DNA of 64,000 bases, taken from the NCBI GenBank assembly GCA_017509155.1, contig JAFWQE010000016.1, forward strand, positions 45,055 through 109,054. Reading direction: 5' to 3'. Source of the DNA: Prevotella sp. Lineage in GTDB: Bacteria; Bacteroidota; Bacteroidia; Bacteroidales; Bacteroidaceae. Position numbers and translations under genes: made by a program. The stretch's first letter is position 1. Every line of letters begins with the position of its first letter. The notes under the pieces were generated by a model, which saw only the letters and a list, made by a program, of their open reading frames with translations, ran no database searches and had not been told where the DNA came from. Below are positions 34,028 through 43,440 of this stretch, in pieces.

Positions 34028-35566
34028 CTATTTAAATGACGAACACTTCGATTTTACAGATGAAATAACAAACGTTTTTTCAGAACGTGACAGCCCAAAT
34101 AAAAAAACAAATAACAAAGAGGATAGAGTACTCGCAGCTAAGATTGACAATAACCTACCCCAACCCTCTTCCATACAGGAAACACACAGAATGGGTAAAA
34201 CCACAACAAAAGGTGTTACTATGATTATTCTAAACAAAACCTCCTTAACAAACATCATGGGAGGAAAGTTCAGCATTTTCTTCATCAAAAGAAGCCTTAT
34301 GATTTCAACAGCAATATAAACTACTATGAAAACATAATAAGCAGCTTCAGCAGGAGCACCTAATTTAAAAACCAACCAGGTTAAAGGGAAAGCAAGAATG
34401 CCAACAACTGTAATCCAGATAGAATACTCTTTTATATTTCCTGTAGCCATACATGCTGTGTAGCCTGTGTAGCCTAACATCTTAATCATAGCACCAATTA
34501 GAGATAAACGAAGAAACAGGACGGCATAATCTGGAACTATCTTTAACCATATCGTTAATATGAAGTTCGTTTCGAAGAAGACTGGTACAGCAAACAGCAT
34601 CATCAAGAAATATGAATACTTCGTTCCCCTGCAAACAAGCATGTAGACCCGTTCATTGTTTCCAGATGCGTAAGATTTCGTAATCTGTGGGTTCACCGCT
34701 ACAGTCACATTGTTAACAAGTTGCATAATGGCGCCTTCGACCTGACTTGCAATTCCCCTGGCAGCATTAAAGACAACACCAAAAAAAACATTTATCAAGA
34801 TATTGAGTCCATGCGTATTTAAGACTGCAGCAGAATTATTAAGAAAAGAAAACCCTGCAAAACTAAACATTTGTTTTGTAAGATTCTTATCACGTACCTT
34901 AACATACTTGCACTCTCTAAATTGATGCCGACAGTAAAATACGTATGTGATTTGTATAATAGCGGCAACTAAAACATGTAAAACGGCATAAAATGCCAAT
35001 TTGTCTAAGAAGGAGATTGTCAGTAAATAACATATAGCCAACTTCAGTGCTGCATCAAGGATACTAACGACAGCATACGCATTCATGTGTTCGTGAGCAA
35101 TGATCGTTGCATTGAAAGGAACACAAAGAAGGTTTATAATGAATGATAATAATGAGCACTGCAAAACCCAGTTGGCAGCAATCATTCTATCAGGAGGGAT
35201 GTTCATCTTGTAATTGAGGAACCATAATCCTAATGTTTCGCCAAGAACAAGTATACAAACTCCTAAAAACAACTGATTGTTTAGGCAAGCCGAAAAAATT
35301 GTCTTTAGCCTAAACTCATCGTGTCCATTTTTTCCAAGCTCATACGTAATGAAACGACTTACTGCCGCTGATAAGGCTCCAGTTAGCACAGCGAACATAG
35401 AAATAACTCCTCCAACAGCATTATAAATGCCAAAATCTTCTACCCCCAATGCATTCAATATCACCCTACTTGTATAGAGTGTTATGAGCATTATTAAGAT
35501 TGTACGAAAATACAGATATACAGTATTCTTGGCAATCCGATTATTGTCAATCTTTTCTGTTGACAT
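34028..35566 (-). CDS. wzx: Wzx-like polysaccharide flippase (MATE/MOP superfamily)
   Basis: 512 residues with about fourteen hydrophobic helices. Start IAKNTVYLYFRTILIMLITLYTSRVILNALGVEDFGIYN is a typical RfbX/Wzx N-terminus, and the pattern GARGIASQVEGAIMQLVNNV (~265-285) is also family-like. It moves the lipid-linked repeat unit across the inner membrane. AT-rich. It follows a decayed acetyltransferase fragment (35570-35760). Confidence 0.88.
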   Translation of the reverse strand: MSTEKIDNNRIAKNTVYLYFRTILIMLITLYTSRVILNALGVEDFGIYNAVGGVISMFAVLTGALSAAVSRFITYELGKNGHDEFRLKTIFSACLNNQLFLGVCILVLGETLGLWFLNYKMNIPPDRMIAANWVLQCSLLSFIINLLCVPFNATIIAHEHMNAYAVVSILDAALKLAICYLLTISFLDKLAFYAVLHVLVAAIIQITYVFYCRHQFRECKYVKVRDKNLTKQMFSFAGFSFLNNSAAVLNTHGLNILINVFFGVVFNAARGIASQVEGAIMQLVNNVTVAVNPQITKSYASGNNERVYMLVCRGTKYSYFLMMLFAVPVFFETNFILTIWLKIVPDYAVLFLRLSLIGAMIKMLGYTGYTACMATGNIKEYSIWITVVGILAFPLTWLVFKLGAPAEAAYYVFIVVYIAVEIIRLLLMKKMLNFPPMMFVKEVLFRIIIVTPFVVVLPILCVSCMEEGWGRLLSILAASTLSSLLFVFLFGLSRSEKTFVISSVKSKCSSFK

Positions 35567-35569
35567 TAA

Positions 35570-35760
35570 TTAAAAACTGACTTTGTTCGAATTCAATCTT
35601 GAACTTATTAGTTTACTTGGACAACCACCAATAATGGAATACGGAGGAAAATCTTTTGTCAATACACATCCAAGGACTTGACAATGTCGTAATTAAGCAT
35701 ATTGATAATTGTTGTATACCCAAACGCTCTTCACCAACACGCATTCTACGATATGAGTCT
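35570..35760 (-). pseudogene. Remnant of a hexapeptide-repeat acetyltransferase
   Basis: On the minus strand a frame ending at the TAA at 35570-35572 encodes CVLTKDFPPYSIIGGCPSKL followed by ISSR, the C-terminal coil of a WbbJ/LacA-type acetyltransferase. Upstream in the same frame are VWVYNNYQYA, an internal TAA and LRHCQVLGCVLTKD, matching a degraded 'VWIG-N..I' hexapeptide. No intact start or N-terminal domain is present between this and the wecC stop at 35861. The upstream limit of homology (about 35760) is approximate. Confidence 0.7.
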
Positions 35761-35860
35761 CTACTACAATTCAAGTTCCGCAAGTCCTGATTCATACAGC
35801 TATACGCTGTCTTATCATTACTTACGGAACTATTACCCCTACGAGGATTGAGACAAATTC

Positions 35861-37084
35861 TTAGATATGATACACGCCTTCTAACGGGCAGATATTGTGG
35901 CAATCGAGGACCACCTTACCCTGGAGTTTATCCCAGTTCTGCTTGATATGATCGTGTTTCACCATGATGACCACCATATCCACCTCGTCGAGGAACTGGT
36001 CGAAGTCGAGAATCTGATTCTTAACGATTGCCTTATCTGTGAAGAAAGGATCGAAGGTCTTGAGCGGACGGGCAAGATGACGCTCCTGAATGTCGAGCAT
36101 CTGGAGAGTGGGGCTCTCGCGCACATCATCTACATTTTCCTTGTAGGTCAAGCCGTAAAGACCGACACGGCGATTATCGGTTATATTATGCTCCTGCATA
36201 ATCTCGTGAATACGCTCTAGTACAAATACTGGCTGATAATCGTTTGTCTTCATGCTCTCGTCAATAACCTTAGCCAATTGAGGATAGTCTCCAACAAGGA
36301 ACCACGGGTCAACAGAGATGCAATGTCCACCCACGCCAGGACCTGGCTGCAGGATGTTCACACGAGGATGCATGTTACATATTTTGATGATTTCATACAC
36401 ATCCATATTGTCGTGTCGGCAGATACGGCTCAGTTCATTAGCAAAAGCGATGTTGACAGCACGGAAGGTATTCTCAACCACCTTTGTCATTTCTGCTGTA
36501 CGAATATCGGTTACAACGATTTCTCCCTGGCAGAACGAAGCATAGTATTCCTTTACCTTTTCACCGATGGCACGATTGTCAGCACCGATGGTACGGTTGT
36601 TGTGCAACAGTTCATAAACCATGTTGCCGGGGATGATGCGCTCTGGGGCATGAACAAGGTTGATGTCCTCACCGATTTTGAATCCATTCTCCTCGATAAC
36701 AGGACGAACGAACTTATCGATAGTTCCCGGAGAAATGGTCGACTCGATAACAACCGTTGCTCCCTTCGGGCACACCTTCATCACTTCCTTGACTGCTGCG
36801 ACGACATAGCAAGCGTCAACCTTCTTGGAGAATTTATCGTACGGTGTGGGAACAGACACAATGTACGTATCTGTCTTCTGATACTCTGTTGTGAACTTAA
36901 TACCAGCTTTTACAGCTGCATTGAAGAGTTCATCAAGACCATCTTCTTTGAAAGTTGTCTTACCAGCATTCAGGGTAGCGACCAACTCTTTGTTGTAATC
37001 TGTTCCAATCACTTCTACGCCATGTGATGCCATCATCAAGGCGGTGGGCAGGCCTATGTAGCCAAGTCCAATAACGTTAACCAT
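35861..37084 (-). CDS. wecC: UDP-N-acetyl-D-mannosamine dehydrogenase
   Basis: The start is taken at MVNVIGLGYIGLPTALMMA (ATG 37082-37084), directly on the NAD-binding motif; 407 residues. VVIESTISPGTID, VHAPERIIPGN and the catalytic Cys in GPGVGGHCISVDPWF are typical of WecC. It oxidises UDP-ManNAc to UDP-ManNAcA with two NAD. wecB lies 20 bp upstream, giving the standard pair for ManNAcA supply. Confidence 0.9.
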   Translation of the reverse strand: MVNVIGLGYIGLPTALMMASHGVEVIGTDYNKELVATLNAGKTTFKEDGLDELFNAAVKAGIKFTTEYQKTDTYIVSVPTPYDKFSKKVDACYVVAAVKEVMKVCPKGATVVIESTISPGTIDKFVRPVIEENGFKIGEDINLVHAPERIIPGNMVYELLHNNRTIGADNRAIGEKVKEYYASFCQGEIVVTDIRTAEMTKVVENTFRAVNIAFANELSRICRHDNMDVYEIIKICNMHPRVNILQPGPGVGGHCISVDPWFLVGDYPQLAKVIDESMKTNDYQPVFVLERIHEIMQEHNITDNRRVGLYGLTYKENVDDVRESPTLQMLDIQERHLARPLKTFDPFFTDKAIVKNQILDFDQFLDEVDMVVIMVKHDHIKQNWDKLQGKVVLDCHNICPLEGVYHI

Positions 37085-37104
37085 AATGTTTTCTTTTTTT
37101 ATTA

Positions 37105-38283
37105 TTACTTTATTTCGTATCTTTCCACTTCTTCTCCCTTCAAAGCCCTTACTATGCGATTGCAAGCCTTTCCGTCTCCATAAGGATTCACGGCATGAGA
37201 CATTTTCTCGTATGCTGTCTTGTCGTCGAGCAGGGTGCTCACCTCATTGACGATCAGATCATGATTTGTTCCCACAAGATGTACGGTTCCGCTCTTCAGC
37301 GCCTCGGGACGTTCTGTCGTATCGCGCATGACCAATACCGGTTTACCCAATCCTGGTGCTTCTTCCTGAATACCACCGCTATCTGTCAGTACGATGGTTG
37401 ACTTCTCCATAAGATAGACAAACTCCAGATACTGCAAAGGTTCAATAAAGAACATATTGCCAAGGTTGCTCAGGTCTTCGCCGAACACCTCATGAATGGG
37501 TTTACGCACATTCGGATTTAGATGCATGGGATAGACAAAGTCTACATCAGGATATTTCTCTGTGAGATCCTTGATGGCTGTTACCATGCTGATAAAACCA
37601 TCACCAAAATTCTCTCTTCTATGACCGGTAATGAGAACCAGTTTCTTTCCACTGTCAAGACGGGTTATATCGTATCCTGCCTTATCAAGCACTTTTACCT
37701 GTTCTTCTGCAAGTGCCTTGTCGCTCTTCAATCGGTCGACAACCATGTGAAGTGCATCAATAACCGTATTGCCTGTGACGAAAATCTGTCCTTGAGACTT
37801 TTCTTCTTGCAGATTCTGTTCTGAGAGAGGAGTTGGAGAAAAGTTATAGGTTGCAATACGCCCTGTAATCTGCCTGTTCATCTCCTCTGGCCATGGACTA
37901 TATATATTATGTGTCCTCAATCCGGCCTCTACATGAGCCACAGGTATCTGCTGATAGAAAGCAGCCAAGGCTGCTGCTGTACTTGTCGTCGTGTCTCCGT
38001 GGACGAAGACCACATCTGGATGGACTTCGTTCAACACATCTCTCATGCCCAGAATAACACGGGCAGTGACATCGTATAAATCCTGACCTTGCTTCATGAT
38101 GTTTAAATCATAATCAGGTGTGATGTCGAAAATGTGCAGCACCTGATCGAGCATCTCGCGATGCTGGCCTGTTACGCACACAATAGTCTCGAATTCTTCC
38201 TTGTTCTTCTGGAACTCCTTTACTAACGGTGCCATCTTGATGGCTTCCGGACGAGTTCCAAAGACTAACATTACTTTTTTCAT
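37105..38283 (-). CDS. wecB: UDP-N-acetylglucosamine 2-epimerase (non-hydrolysing)
   Basis: The start is MKKVMLVFGTRPEAIKMAPLV (ATG 38281-38283), overlapping the TGA of the upstream gene (ATGA); 392 residues. HGDTTTSTAAALAAFY, VAHVEAGLRT, SPWPEEMNRQITG, TGHRRENFG and TDSGGIQEEAPGLGKPVLVMRDTTERPEA are classic WecB blocks. It interconverts UDP-GlcNAc and UDP-ManNAc for the following dehydrogenase. Confidence 0.93.
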   Translation of the reverse strand: MKKVMLVFGTRPEAIKMAPLVKEFQKNKEEFETIVCVTGQHREMLDQVLHIFDITPDYDLNIMKQGQDLYDVTARVILGMRDVLNEVHPDVVFVHGDTTTSTAAALAAFYQQIPVAHVEAGLRTHNIYSPWPEEMNRQITGRIATYNFSPTPLSEQNLQEEKSQGQIFVTGNTVIDALHMVVDRLKSDKALAEEQVKVLDKAGYDITRLDSGKKLVLITGHRRENFGDGFISMVTAIKDLTEKYPDVDFVYPMHLNPNVRKPIHEVFGEDLSNLGNMFFIEPLQYLEFVYLMEKSTIVLTDSGGIQEEAPGLGKPVLVMRDTTERPEALKSGTVHLVGTNHDLIVNEVSTLLDDKTAYEKMSHAVNPYGDGKACNRIVRALKGEEVERYEIK

Positions 38284-39338
38284 GTTCTGCTTTTCTTTAA
38301 TTTTCGCCAATAGCGTGTATAATGAATAAAAGGTATTTCCGAAGGCTCGATGTAAGCTTTGTGCATCAGCATCTTTATCTGAATACACTTTTTCTGGAAA
38401 CCTTTAGCCGGTAAAGGGTTGCTTTTCCCGAGGTTTCCCTCTTCAATCATATCCTTCAAGAGTTTCTTTCCTGCTTTTCCTTTCAAAGCAGAATCGACAC
38501 AAGAAAAATCTGCTCCAAACAAAGTTTCCAGAAGATAGAATACTGCAAGGGGAAACCTGTGGAAACCGATTTCTGTTGATAGGTTCAACAATGACTTGAC
38601 TTCATCATCGGAACTCACATTCTTCATCAAGAAATAGAAATCAACAAGATGCCGAAGTCCAAATCCGCCTTTTAGATAATGTCGCAGTATGTGGGACAGC
38701 TGCATGACATAATTGAACTGTACTGTAGGAACAAAAATCGTTCCTGCATTCTGCGGAAGAGGTTTTTCATTGGTGAACTGTAATTCACGTGTGCTTTCAA
38801 AGTATTTTTGAATCCTTGCATTGTTCCAAGGATTCAGCATAAAGGAGGGAATAAAATGAAGTTCTATGTCTAAGTCTTTGATGATGGGGTATTCTACGTG
38901 ATGATATAACACCTTGGGGTTATCCACATTTTTCCTTGCATACGCAATGATGTCCTCTTTGCTCCCGTCGAGCCACACATCGATGTCGCCGGCCTGGCGC
39001 ATGTAAGGGTCGGGGTACATAAGGGCGTTGCCCTGGCCCTTGAGGATACAACTGCGGAAACCGGCCTTGGCGAGGTTCTGCTGGAGCTTGGCGGCGACCA
39101 TGTTGAGCTGCATGTTGCGCTTGCGGATGGCCTCGGCCATGCCGAACCACTGGAGTTCAAGGTCGGTGTCGGGACGCGGGGCGCCTTCGGGCAGGCGTTT
39201 GATGCCGTGGTAGATGACGCCAATGATGGCTTGCTTGGCAGCGAAGTCGTAGAGTCCGTGCCAGTCGAGTTTGTCGATGGAAGCAGGGACGGGACATTCG
39301 TCGTCAATGCTATATCTTAGGAAATCGAGGTAAGGCAT
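38280..39338 (-). CDS. Nucleotidyltransferase-fold protein (NTP_transf_5-like), mosaic base composition
   Basis: 352 residues. The polymerase-beta nucleotidyltransferase core is seen as LKGQGNALMYPDPYMRQAGDIDVWLDGS (~98-125; the G-D-I-D-V-W acidic pair binds metal). Members of this family begin many Bacteroidales capsule operons; their reaction is unknown. The first ~135 codons are GC-rich like the chromosome, whereas the rest (below ~38940) is AT-rich like the capsule genes, suggesting a recombination joint within the gene. It overlaps wecB by 4 bp and is the first gene of the cluster. Confidence 0.8.
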   Translation of the reverse strand: MPYLDFLRYSIDDECPVPASIDKLDWHGLYDFAAKQAIIGVIYHGIKRLPEGAPRPDTDLELQWFGMAEAIRKRNMQLNMVAAKLQQNLAKAGFRSCILKGQGNALMYPDPYMRQAGDIDVWLDGSKEDIIAYARKNVDNPKVLYHHVEYPIIKDLDIELHFIPSFMLNPWNNARIQKYFESTRELQFTNEKPLPQNAGTIFVPTVQFNYVMQLSHILRHYLKGGFGLRHLVDFYFLMKNVSSDDEVKSLLNLSTEIGFHRFPLAVFYLLETLFGADFSCVDSALKGKAGKKLLKDMIEEGNLGKSNPLPAKGFQKKCIQIKMLMHKAYIEPSEIPFIHYTRYWRKLKKSRT

Positions 39339-39341
39339 GAG

Positions 39342-39520
39342 GGCGGCGCATTCTGCGCCTAAATTATAAATGATAAATAATAAATGATAAAGACCAATAG
39401 GCGGTGCGAAGCGCCTAATGATTGAATATCAAATAATAATGAATAAAGACCCGAAGGCGGCGCATTCTGCGCCAAATGATAAATGATAAATAATAAAGAC
39501 CAATAGGCGGCAAGAGCGCC
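39342..39520. repeat. Array of four GC-rich hairpins separated by AT-rich spacers
   Basis: Small palindromes start at 39342 (GGCGGCGCATTCTGCGCC), 39400 (GGCGGTGCGAAGCGCC), 39456 (same as the first) and 39506 (GGCGGCAAGAGCGCC), 58, 56 and 50 bp apart. Spacers are variants of AAATGATAAATAATAAAGACC. The array begins 4 bp upstream of the first capsule gene's start codon, so its hairpins lie in the region where the cluster promoter or leader should be. Confidence 0.75.
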
Positions 39521-39558
39521 TAATAATCAATTTTTCAAGCTTCGCATGCTCCTGTTTT

Positions 39559-39610
39559 CGAGGTGCAGGGGTACGAGGTGCGGGGGTACGAGGTGCGGAG
39601 GTGCGAGGTT
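39559..39610. repeat. 15-bp tandem repeat
   Basis: Units CGAGGTGCAGGGGTA, CGAGGTGCGGGGGTA and CGAGGTGCGGAGGTG start at 39559, 39574 and 39589, followed by a partial CGAGGTT. It lies between the hairpin array and the 3' end of the first AAA-ATPase gene. Confidence 0.75.
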
Positions 39611-39665
39611 AGTGATGAGCCCTTCCTTTTTATCATCAATTAATGATGAATCAATGAGCGGGGCG

Positions 39666-41246
39666 CTAAGTGGCGATGAGCCAGTCGGTGAGGGTCTTGC
39701 TGTCGGTGGAGAAAGCGAGGCCTACCTTGACGACGGGGGTACCCTGGCTCTGGTAAGGGGTAGCGTAGCCCTTGGTTTCTATCTGTGACAAGGCGTCGCG
39801 GGCCGTGCCGTTGAGCTTCAGTTCCATCACGTAGGTGGTGGACGGCATGAGGACCACCATGTCGATGCGGCCACCGGCACACTTCACCTGTGTACGAACG
39901 TAGACATTGAGCATGGAGAAGATGAGGTAGAAGGTCCATTCGTAGAAGCCCTCGGCGTTGCTCACGTCGGCGAGCTTACGCTTGAAGCCCTCTACGTAGG
40001 GAAGACCGGCCAAGTAGGACTGCATCTCCGCGAGAGCCGACTCCATGTCGTTCTTCTTCAGCGCGCGCCAGAACTTCAGGGCGAAGCCTGACTGCACGTC
40101 GCCGCCGTCCAATCCCGTGTATGTGGGCATCAAACCTTCTGCAAACCCTACTCTCACCTCTTGATTGGGTATGGCCAAAGTGTAGATCTCCGATTCATCG
40201 TCGTAGTCCTTGATGGTGAGATAGCCGCTCTGATAGAGCAAAGGCAGACTTGTCGTCATGGCCTCGGTGGGTCTGTCGAAGGCCGACGACGGTACTTCAA
40301 GCCCATCTATCTTGGTGATATCCGTTCCGAAGCGCTGCAGCTGACGGATGAGGAACGTCGGTGTTCCGCTCTCAAACCAGTAGTTGCTCACCTTTCCCTG
40401 CAGGAAAGCCTTCAGCAGACTGTAGGGATTATAAACGCCCTCAGAGTCTTCGGAAAAATGATAGCCATCGTATTGCTGCTTCAGCTTTGCATGCATCTCA
40501 TCGGCAGACATGTTGCGATAGCTGGCCAGCTGGGCAATGTCCTCTGCGAGTACGGTGGAGAGTTCAGCATCTGTGATGCCACAAATAGTGGAGAACTTCG
40601 GGTCCATCGTCACGTTGAGCAGGTTGTTGAGCGTAGAGAAGATGCTCAGCTGGGAGAACTTCGTGATGCCTGTGATAAAGCAGAACTTCAGGTATCTCTC
40701 GTTGGCTTTCAGCTGAACGTAGAACTCCTGCATCACTCGGCGCATCTCTTCGAGCTCTTCGCCCTTGTGCAAGACCTCAAGCAGAGGGGCGTCATACTCG
40801 TCGATGATAACGGCTACCTGACGTCCTGTGGTACGGTTCATCCTCTTTATCAAACCCGTAAGCATGCCGCCTGGGGTCTTTTCATCGGGGTCCGAACCAT
40901 ACTCCTCTGTGTAGTCTTTCAACAGAAGACACAGCTTCGCTCTCAGGTCTTCAGCGGTAGGCTGGCCCTTGGCGGTGCTCATGTCCAGATGAATAACCGG
41001 ATATTGCTTCCATTCCTTCTCCAGTTCCATGATCTTCAGCCCTTCAAAGAGCTCCTTCTTACCGAGGAAATAAGACTCCAGAGTTGAGGACAGAAGCGAC
41101 TTGCCAAACCGTCGCGGACGGCTCAGGAAAATAAACTTGGCATTGTCTTGTAATTTCCACACCAAGTCTGTTTTATCAACATAAACATACCCTTTGCGGA
41201 TAATCTCCGAGAAGGTCTGAATGCCTATGGGATATCTACGAGTCAT
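39666..41246 (-). CDS. AAA-ATPase/PD-(D/E)XK nuclease-family protein, copy 1
   Basis: The start is taken at MTRRYPIGIQTFSEIIRKG (ATG 41244-41246), aligning with the paralog; 526 residues. N-terminal AAA-ATPase-like domain: YVYVDKTDLVW, P-loop region SRPRRFGKSLL, Walker B VAVIIDEYDAPLL, and KFCFITGITKFSQLSIFS. C-terminal PD-(D/E)XK-like core: GGRIDMVVLMPSTTYVMELKLNG. This family (PF09820 plus PF08011) is greatly expanded in Bacteroidales; its function is unknown. It is tandem with a close paralog upstream, with a 93-bp gap. Confidence 0.85.
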   Translation of the reverse strand: MTRRYPIGIQTFSEIIRKGYVYVDKTDLVWKLQDNAKFIFLSRPRRFGKSLLSSTLESYFLGKKELFEGLKIMELEKEWKQYPVIHLDMSTAKGQPTAEDLRAKLCLLLKDYTEEYGSDPDEKTPGGMLTGLIKRMNRTTGRQVAVIIDEYDAPLLEVLHKGEELEEMRRVMQEFYVQLKANERYLKFCFITGITKFSQLSIFSTLNNLLNVTMDPKFSTICGITDAELSTVLAEDIAQLASYRNMSADEMHAKLKQQYDGYHFSEDSEGVYNPYSLLKAFLQGKVSNYWFESGTPTFLIRQLQRFGTDITKIDGLEVPSSAFDRPTEAMTTSLPLLYQSGYLTIKDYDDESEIYTLAIPNQEVRVGFAEGLMPTYTGLDGGDVQSGFALKFWRALKKNDMESALAEMQSYLAGLPYVEGFKRKLADVSNAEGFYEWTFYLIFSMLNVYVRTQVKCAGGRIDMVVLMPSTTYVMELKLNGTARDALSQIETKGYATPYQSQGTPVVKVGLAFSTDSKTLTDWLIAT

Positions 41247-41339
41247 ATTGTGGAAGGCTGGGAGGATTTCCTGCAATGATAAGTCTTCCCGGCACTATTG
41301 TTTCATCAAGATTTCAAAACGATTATGTGCCCACGACAT

Positions 41340-42923
41340 TTACCTGGTGATGACCCAGTCGGTGAGCGTCTTGCTTTCGGTGGAGAAAGACAGGCCGACC
41401 TTTACGACGTCCTTGCCGGTTGTCTTGTAAGGAATGGCATAGCCATTGGCGTCGATCTGCGACAGGGCGTCGCGGGCGCTGCCGTTAAGCTTCAGCTCCA
41501 TCACGTAGGTGGTGGAGGGCATGTGAACCACCATGTCGATGCGGCCACCGGCACACTTCACCTGCGTGCGGACGTAGACGTTGAGCATGGAGAAGATGAG
41601 GTAGAAGGTCCACTCGTAGAAACCCTCGGCGTTGGATACGTCGGCAAGCTTCTTTTTGAAGCCTTCCACGTAGGGAAGGCCGGCCAAGTAGGACTGCATC
41701 TCCGCGAGAGCCGACTCCATGTCGTTCTTCTTCAGCGCGCGCCAGAACTTCAGGGCGAAGCCTGACTGCACCGTACTGCCCGTAACGCCAGTGTATGAAG
41801 GAAGCAGGCCGTCGACAAAGCCTACGCGGACTTCCTGATTGGGGATGGACAGCGTGTACATCTGAGACTCGCGTTCGTAGTCCTTGATGGTGATGTAGCC
41901 ACTCTGATAGAGCAGAGGCAGTGCGTCCTGCATGTTCTCCGTGGGCTGGTCGAAGGCCGACGAGGCCACTTCCATGTGTTCCATGGACGTGATGTCGGTG
42001 TGGAAATGCTCCAGCTGACGGATGAGATACGATGGCGTGCCGGTGGAGAACCAGAAGTTCTTCATCTCCTTCTCATCCAAGGCATTCAGCAGGCTGAACG
42101 GATTGTACACGCCTACGGGCGAGGATGAGAAATGATATCCGTCGTATTTCTCCTTGAGCTTGTCGAACATCTCATCGGCTGAGCAGTCGTATTCGGTTGC
42201 CATCGCAGCCACGTCCTCGCGGAAGCAGGTCTTCACTTCTTCTTCAGTAATGCCGCAGATGGCCGAGAAGGCGGGCATCAGCGACACGTTCTTCAGGTTG
42301 TTGAGCGTAGAGAAGATGCTCAGCTGGGAGAACTTCGTGATGCCTGTGATGAAGCAGAACTTCAGATATCTCTCGTTGGCTTTCAGCTGAACGTAGAACT
42401 CCTGCATCACTCGGCGCATCTCTTCGAGCTCTTCGCCTTTGTGCAAGACCTCAAGCAGAGGGGCGTCATATTCGTCGATGATGACGGCAACCTGACGTCC
42501 TGTGGTACGGTTCATCCTCTTTATCAAACCCGTAAGCATTCTACCTGGGGTCTTTTCATCGGGGTCTGAGCCATACTCTTCTGTGTAGTCTTTCAACAGA
42601 AGACACAGATTTGTTCTCAAGTCTTCAGCGGTAGGCTGGCCCTTGGCTGTGCTCATGTCCAGATGAATAACCGGATATTGCTTCCATTCCTTCTCCAGTT
42701 CCATGATCTTCAGCCCTTCAAAGAGCTCCTTCTCACCGAGGAAATAAGACTCCAGGGTGGTAGAAAGCAGCGACTTGCCGAACCGCCTCGGGCGGCTCAG
42801 GAACACGAATGGCGCAACCTTCGTCAGGTTCCACACCAGGTCGGTCTTGTCTACATAGACGTAGCCTTCACGGATAATCCGCGAGAAGGTCTGAATGCCT
42901 ATGGGATAACGTCGGCGCATCAT
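41340..42923 (-). CDS. AAA-ATPase/PD-(D/E)XK nuclease-family protein, copy 2
   Basis: The frame is open further upstream, but the start MMRRRYPIGIQTFSRIIREG (ATG 42921-42923) aligns with the paralog; 527 residues. It has the same domains and motifs as copy 1. Residues ~75-220 and ~400-480 are near-identical between copies, while the middle (~225-395) is clearly diverged, a mosaic suggesting gene conversion. In the shared segments even the DNA is almost identical. Function unknown; promoter not recognised. Confidence 0.85.
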   Translation of the reverse strand: MMRRRYPIGIQTFSRIIREGYVYVDKTDLVWNLTKVAPFVFLSRPRRFGKSLLSTTLESYFLGEKELFEGLKIMELEKEWKQYPVIHLDMSTAKGQPTAEDLRTNLCLLLKDYTEEYGSDPDEKTPGRMLTGLIKRMNRTTGRQVAVIIDEYDAPLLEVLHKGEELEEMRRVMQEFYVQLKANERYLKFCFITGITKFSQLSIFSTLNNLKNVSLMPAFSAICGITEEEVKTCFREDVAAMATEYDCSADEMFDKLKEKYDGYHFSSSPVGVYNPFSLLNALDEKEMKNFWFSTGTPSYLIRQLEHFHTDITSMEHMEVASSAFDQPTENMQDALPLLYQSGYITIKDYERESQMYTLSIPNQEVRVGFVDGLLPSYTGVTGSTVQSGFALKFWRALKKNDMESALAEMQSYLAGLPYVEGFKKKLADVSNAEGFYEWTFYLIFSMLNVYVRTQVKCAGGRIDMVVHMPSTTYVMELKLNGSARDALSQIDANGYAIPYKTTGKDVVKVGLSFSTESKTLTDWVITR

Positions 42924-43440
42924 TGAGTAAGAAGGAATTGCAAGCAAAGCACGTCGTGGCGGCAAGATATAAAGAATCCCCTCCCTGCTACATGGCAGGG
43001 TGGTGGCGGCGGTCGGTTCTATTGGTCCGGCCGTTGTTATCCTTCCACATTTTTGCTCATCCGCTTCGGAGCCCATGACCTATGGACACATGATGCTCGC
43101 AGACGTGCTTTCACCATTGCGGCTGCTTGAACCGCAGTGCCTATAGGAGAAATCAGACAAACATAACACATGCAAACATGGCTCATTCTCGACCATATTC
43201 ACATCCACTACTCTTTATCGTTGTGTCGGTTTGTCAATACAAACTTTTTTTATTGATTTTCTTTCTCTCCTAAAATGCGCTGCAAAGGTATAACAAAAAA
43301 CTCATATGGCAAAATAAAATGTCATAAAAAATGCGTTTTCATGCGAGCAGACAAACTGGGCTGGCTGAAACCAATGAGGATAAATGCATGGGGAATGCGC
43401 TTGAACGAGAAGTTTTAACACCCTGCTTGTCCTTTGGAGT

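Noticed and set aside
35613-35903. 96-codon frame between wzx and wecC
   Set aside because: It overlaps the end of wecC and is in a different frame from the recognisable acetyltransferase remnant.
42924-43076. Longer N-terminus (51 extra residues) for the second AAA-ATPase gene
   Set aside because: The extra part does not align with the paralog and includes palindromic, low-complexity sequence.
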